Assembly (NCBI GenBank): GCA_025360285.1
Contig: JANYCM010000202.1
Location: forward strand, 1 to 5,958
Direction of reading: 5' to 3'
Source: Sphingomonadales bacterium
GTDB taxonomy: Bacteria > Pseudomonadota > Alphaproteobacteria > Sphingomonadales > Sphingomonadaceae
DNA: 5,958 bases
Made by a program: the position numbers and the translations under genes. The notes under the pieces are model-generated. The model did no database searches. It saw nothing but the letters and a program-made list of their open reading frames with translations, and was not told where the DNA came from. Of the stretch, positions 5,606-5,958 are shown in pieces; the stretch's first letter is position 1, and every line of letters starts with the position of its first letter.

Positions 5606-5958
5606 TCGCCGCCCTTCAACGCGGCCATGGTGGCCTGAATGTCTTCGCCCAGGAAGGCCAGCGAGGTGCGGTAGTTGATGGCGTTTCCGGCAAAGGCGGT
5701 CTGTTCGGTGGCAAGCTCGACAGTGTTGCCATCCAGCGAGGCCTGCACCGGCACACGGTAACGGATGGCGCTGCCAGGGCTTGCCTGGCCGGCGGTGGCG
5801 GCATCGAGCGCGGCGCGAAAATCCATGTCGCGCGCCTTGAAGCCCGGCGTGGCGGCATTGGCGATGTTGGAGGCCAGCAGATCGAGCCGCTGCGCCCGCA
5901 GCTTGAGGGCGGCGGCCGAAATGCCCATCTGGCGATCGATAAGGTCGGGTCCGGTCAT
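5602..5958 (-). CDS. flgB: Flagellar proximal-rod protein FlgB
   Basis: FlgB forms the base of the proximal rod, joining the MS-ring/export gate to the rest of the rod; it is exported by the flagellar type III system and has no cleaved signal peptide. The 118-residue product carries the flagellar rod N-terminal signature at residues 27-41 (LLASNIANAATPGFK) and the FlgB-typical C-terminal block at about 74-102 (SLDGNTVELATEQTAF, then an AINYRTSLAFL stretch). It is slightly shorter than the roughly 130 residues usual for the family, the loss lying in the variable middle. The ATG is the last codon at the window edge, so its ribosome binding site and any operon promoter are out of view, and a start further upstream cannot be formally excluded. 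Its stop overlaps the flgC start (ATGA). It is the first gene of the visible operon. Confidence 0.96.
   Translation of the reverse strand: MTGPDLIDRQMGISAAALKLRAQRLDLLASNIANAATPGFKARDMDFRAALDAATAGQASPGSAIRYRVPVQASLDGNTVELATEQTAFAGNAINYRTSLAFLGEDIQATMAALKGGE

Noticed and set aside
1..5958. Internal sigma-54 or sigma-28 flagellar promoters
   Set aside because: Gene junctions are overlaps or gaps of at most 10 bases, and I saw no convincing GG-N10-GC or sigma-28 element at them; the operon promoter is presumably beyond 5958.

Overview
The window is an almost gap-free block of flagellar basal-body and hook genes. All of them lie on the minus strand and are read from the right edge (5958) towards the left edge (1): flgB, flgC, flgD, flgE, flgF, flgG, flgH, flgI and the first 43 codons of a gene that is probably flgJ. 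GC content is high, and codon use favours G or C at third positions. Together with the classical flgBCDEFGHIJ order, a very short FlgD and a palindromic repeat of a type I associate with alphaproteobacteria, this suggests a motile alphaproteobacterium. Sphingomonadales is my best guess, but the genus cannot be read from this sequence alone.

Layout in transcription order: flgB (5958-5602), flgC (5605-5213) and flgD (5211-4939) encode proximal-rod proteins and a minimal hook-cap protein. flgE (4934-3645) encodes the hook. flgF (3641-2907) and flgG (2903-2118) encode the proximal and distal rod. flgH (2125 or 1960 to 1319) encodes the L-ring lipoprotein and flgI (1308-130) the P-ring protein. 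The flgJ-like gene starts at 130 and runs off the left edge. Junctions are overlaps of 1-8 bases or gaps of 1-10 bases, so the genes are almost certainly one translationally coupled operon. Its promoter lies to the right of the window. No flgA is present inside the cluster.

The most unusual part is the flgG/flgH junction. A 143-bp imperfect inverted repeat (1966-2108) made of nested hairpins sits exactly between the end of flgG and the lipoprotein signal of FlgH. It is open in the FlgH frame, so the ORF from the ATG overlapping flgG gives FlgH an odd N-terminal extension of about 50 residues encoded by the repeat. The alternative is a TTG start just past the repeat, whose Shine-Dalgarno would be the terminal arm of the repeat itself. 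A second notable point is FlgD, which at 90 residues is essentially only the conserved N-terminal hook-cap region.

Together the products build the axial rod (FlgB, FlgC, FlgF, FlgG), the hook and its cap (FlgE, FlgD) and the two periplasmic/outer-membrane bushing rings (FlgI, FlgH). The content is ordinary flagellar biology. I see no new multi-gene system, and the novelty is confined to the inserted palindrome and its effect on flgH.
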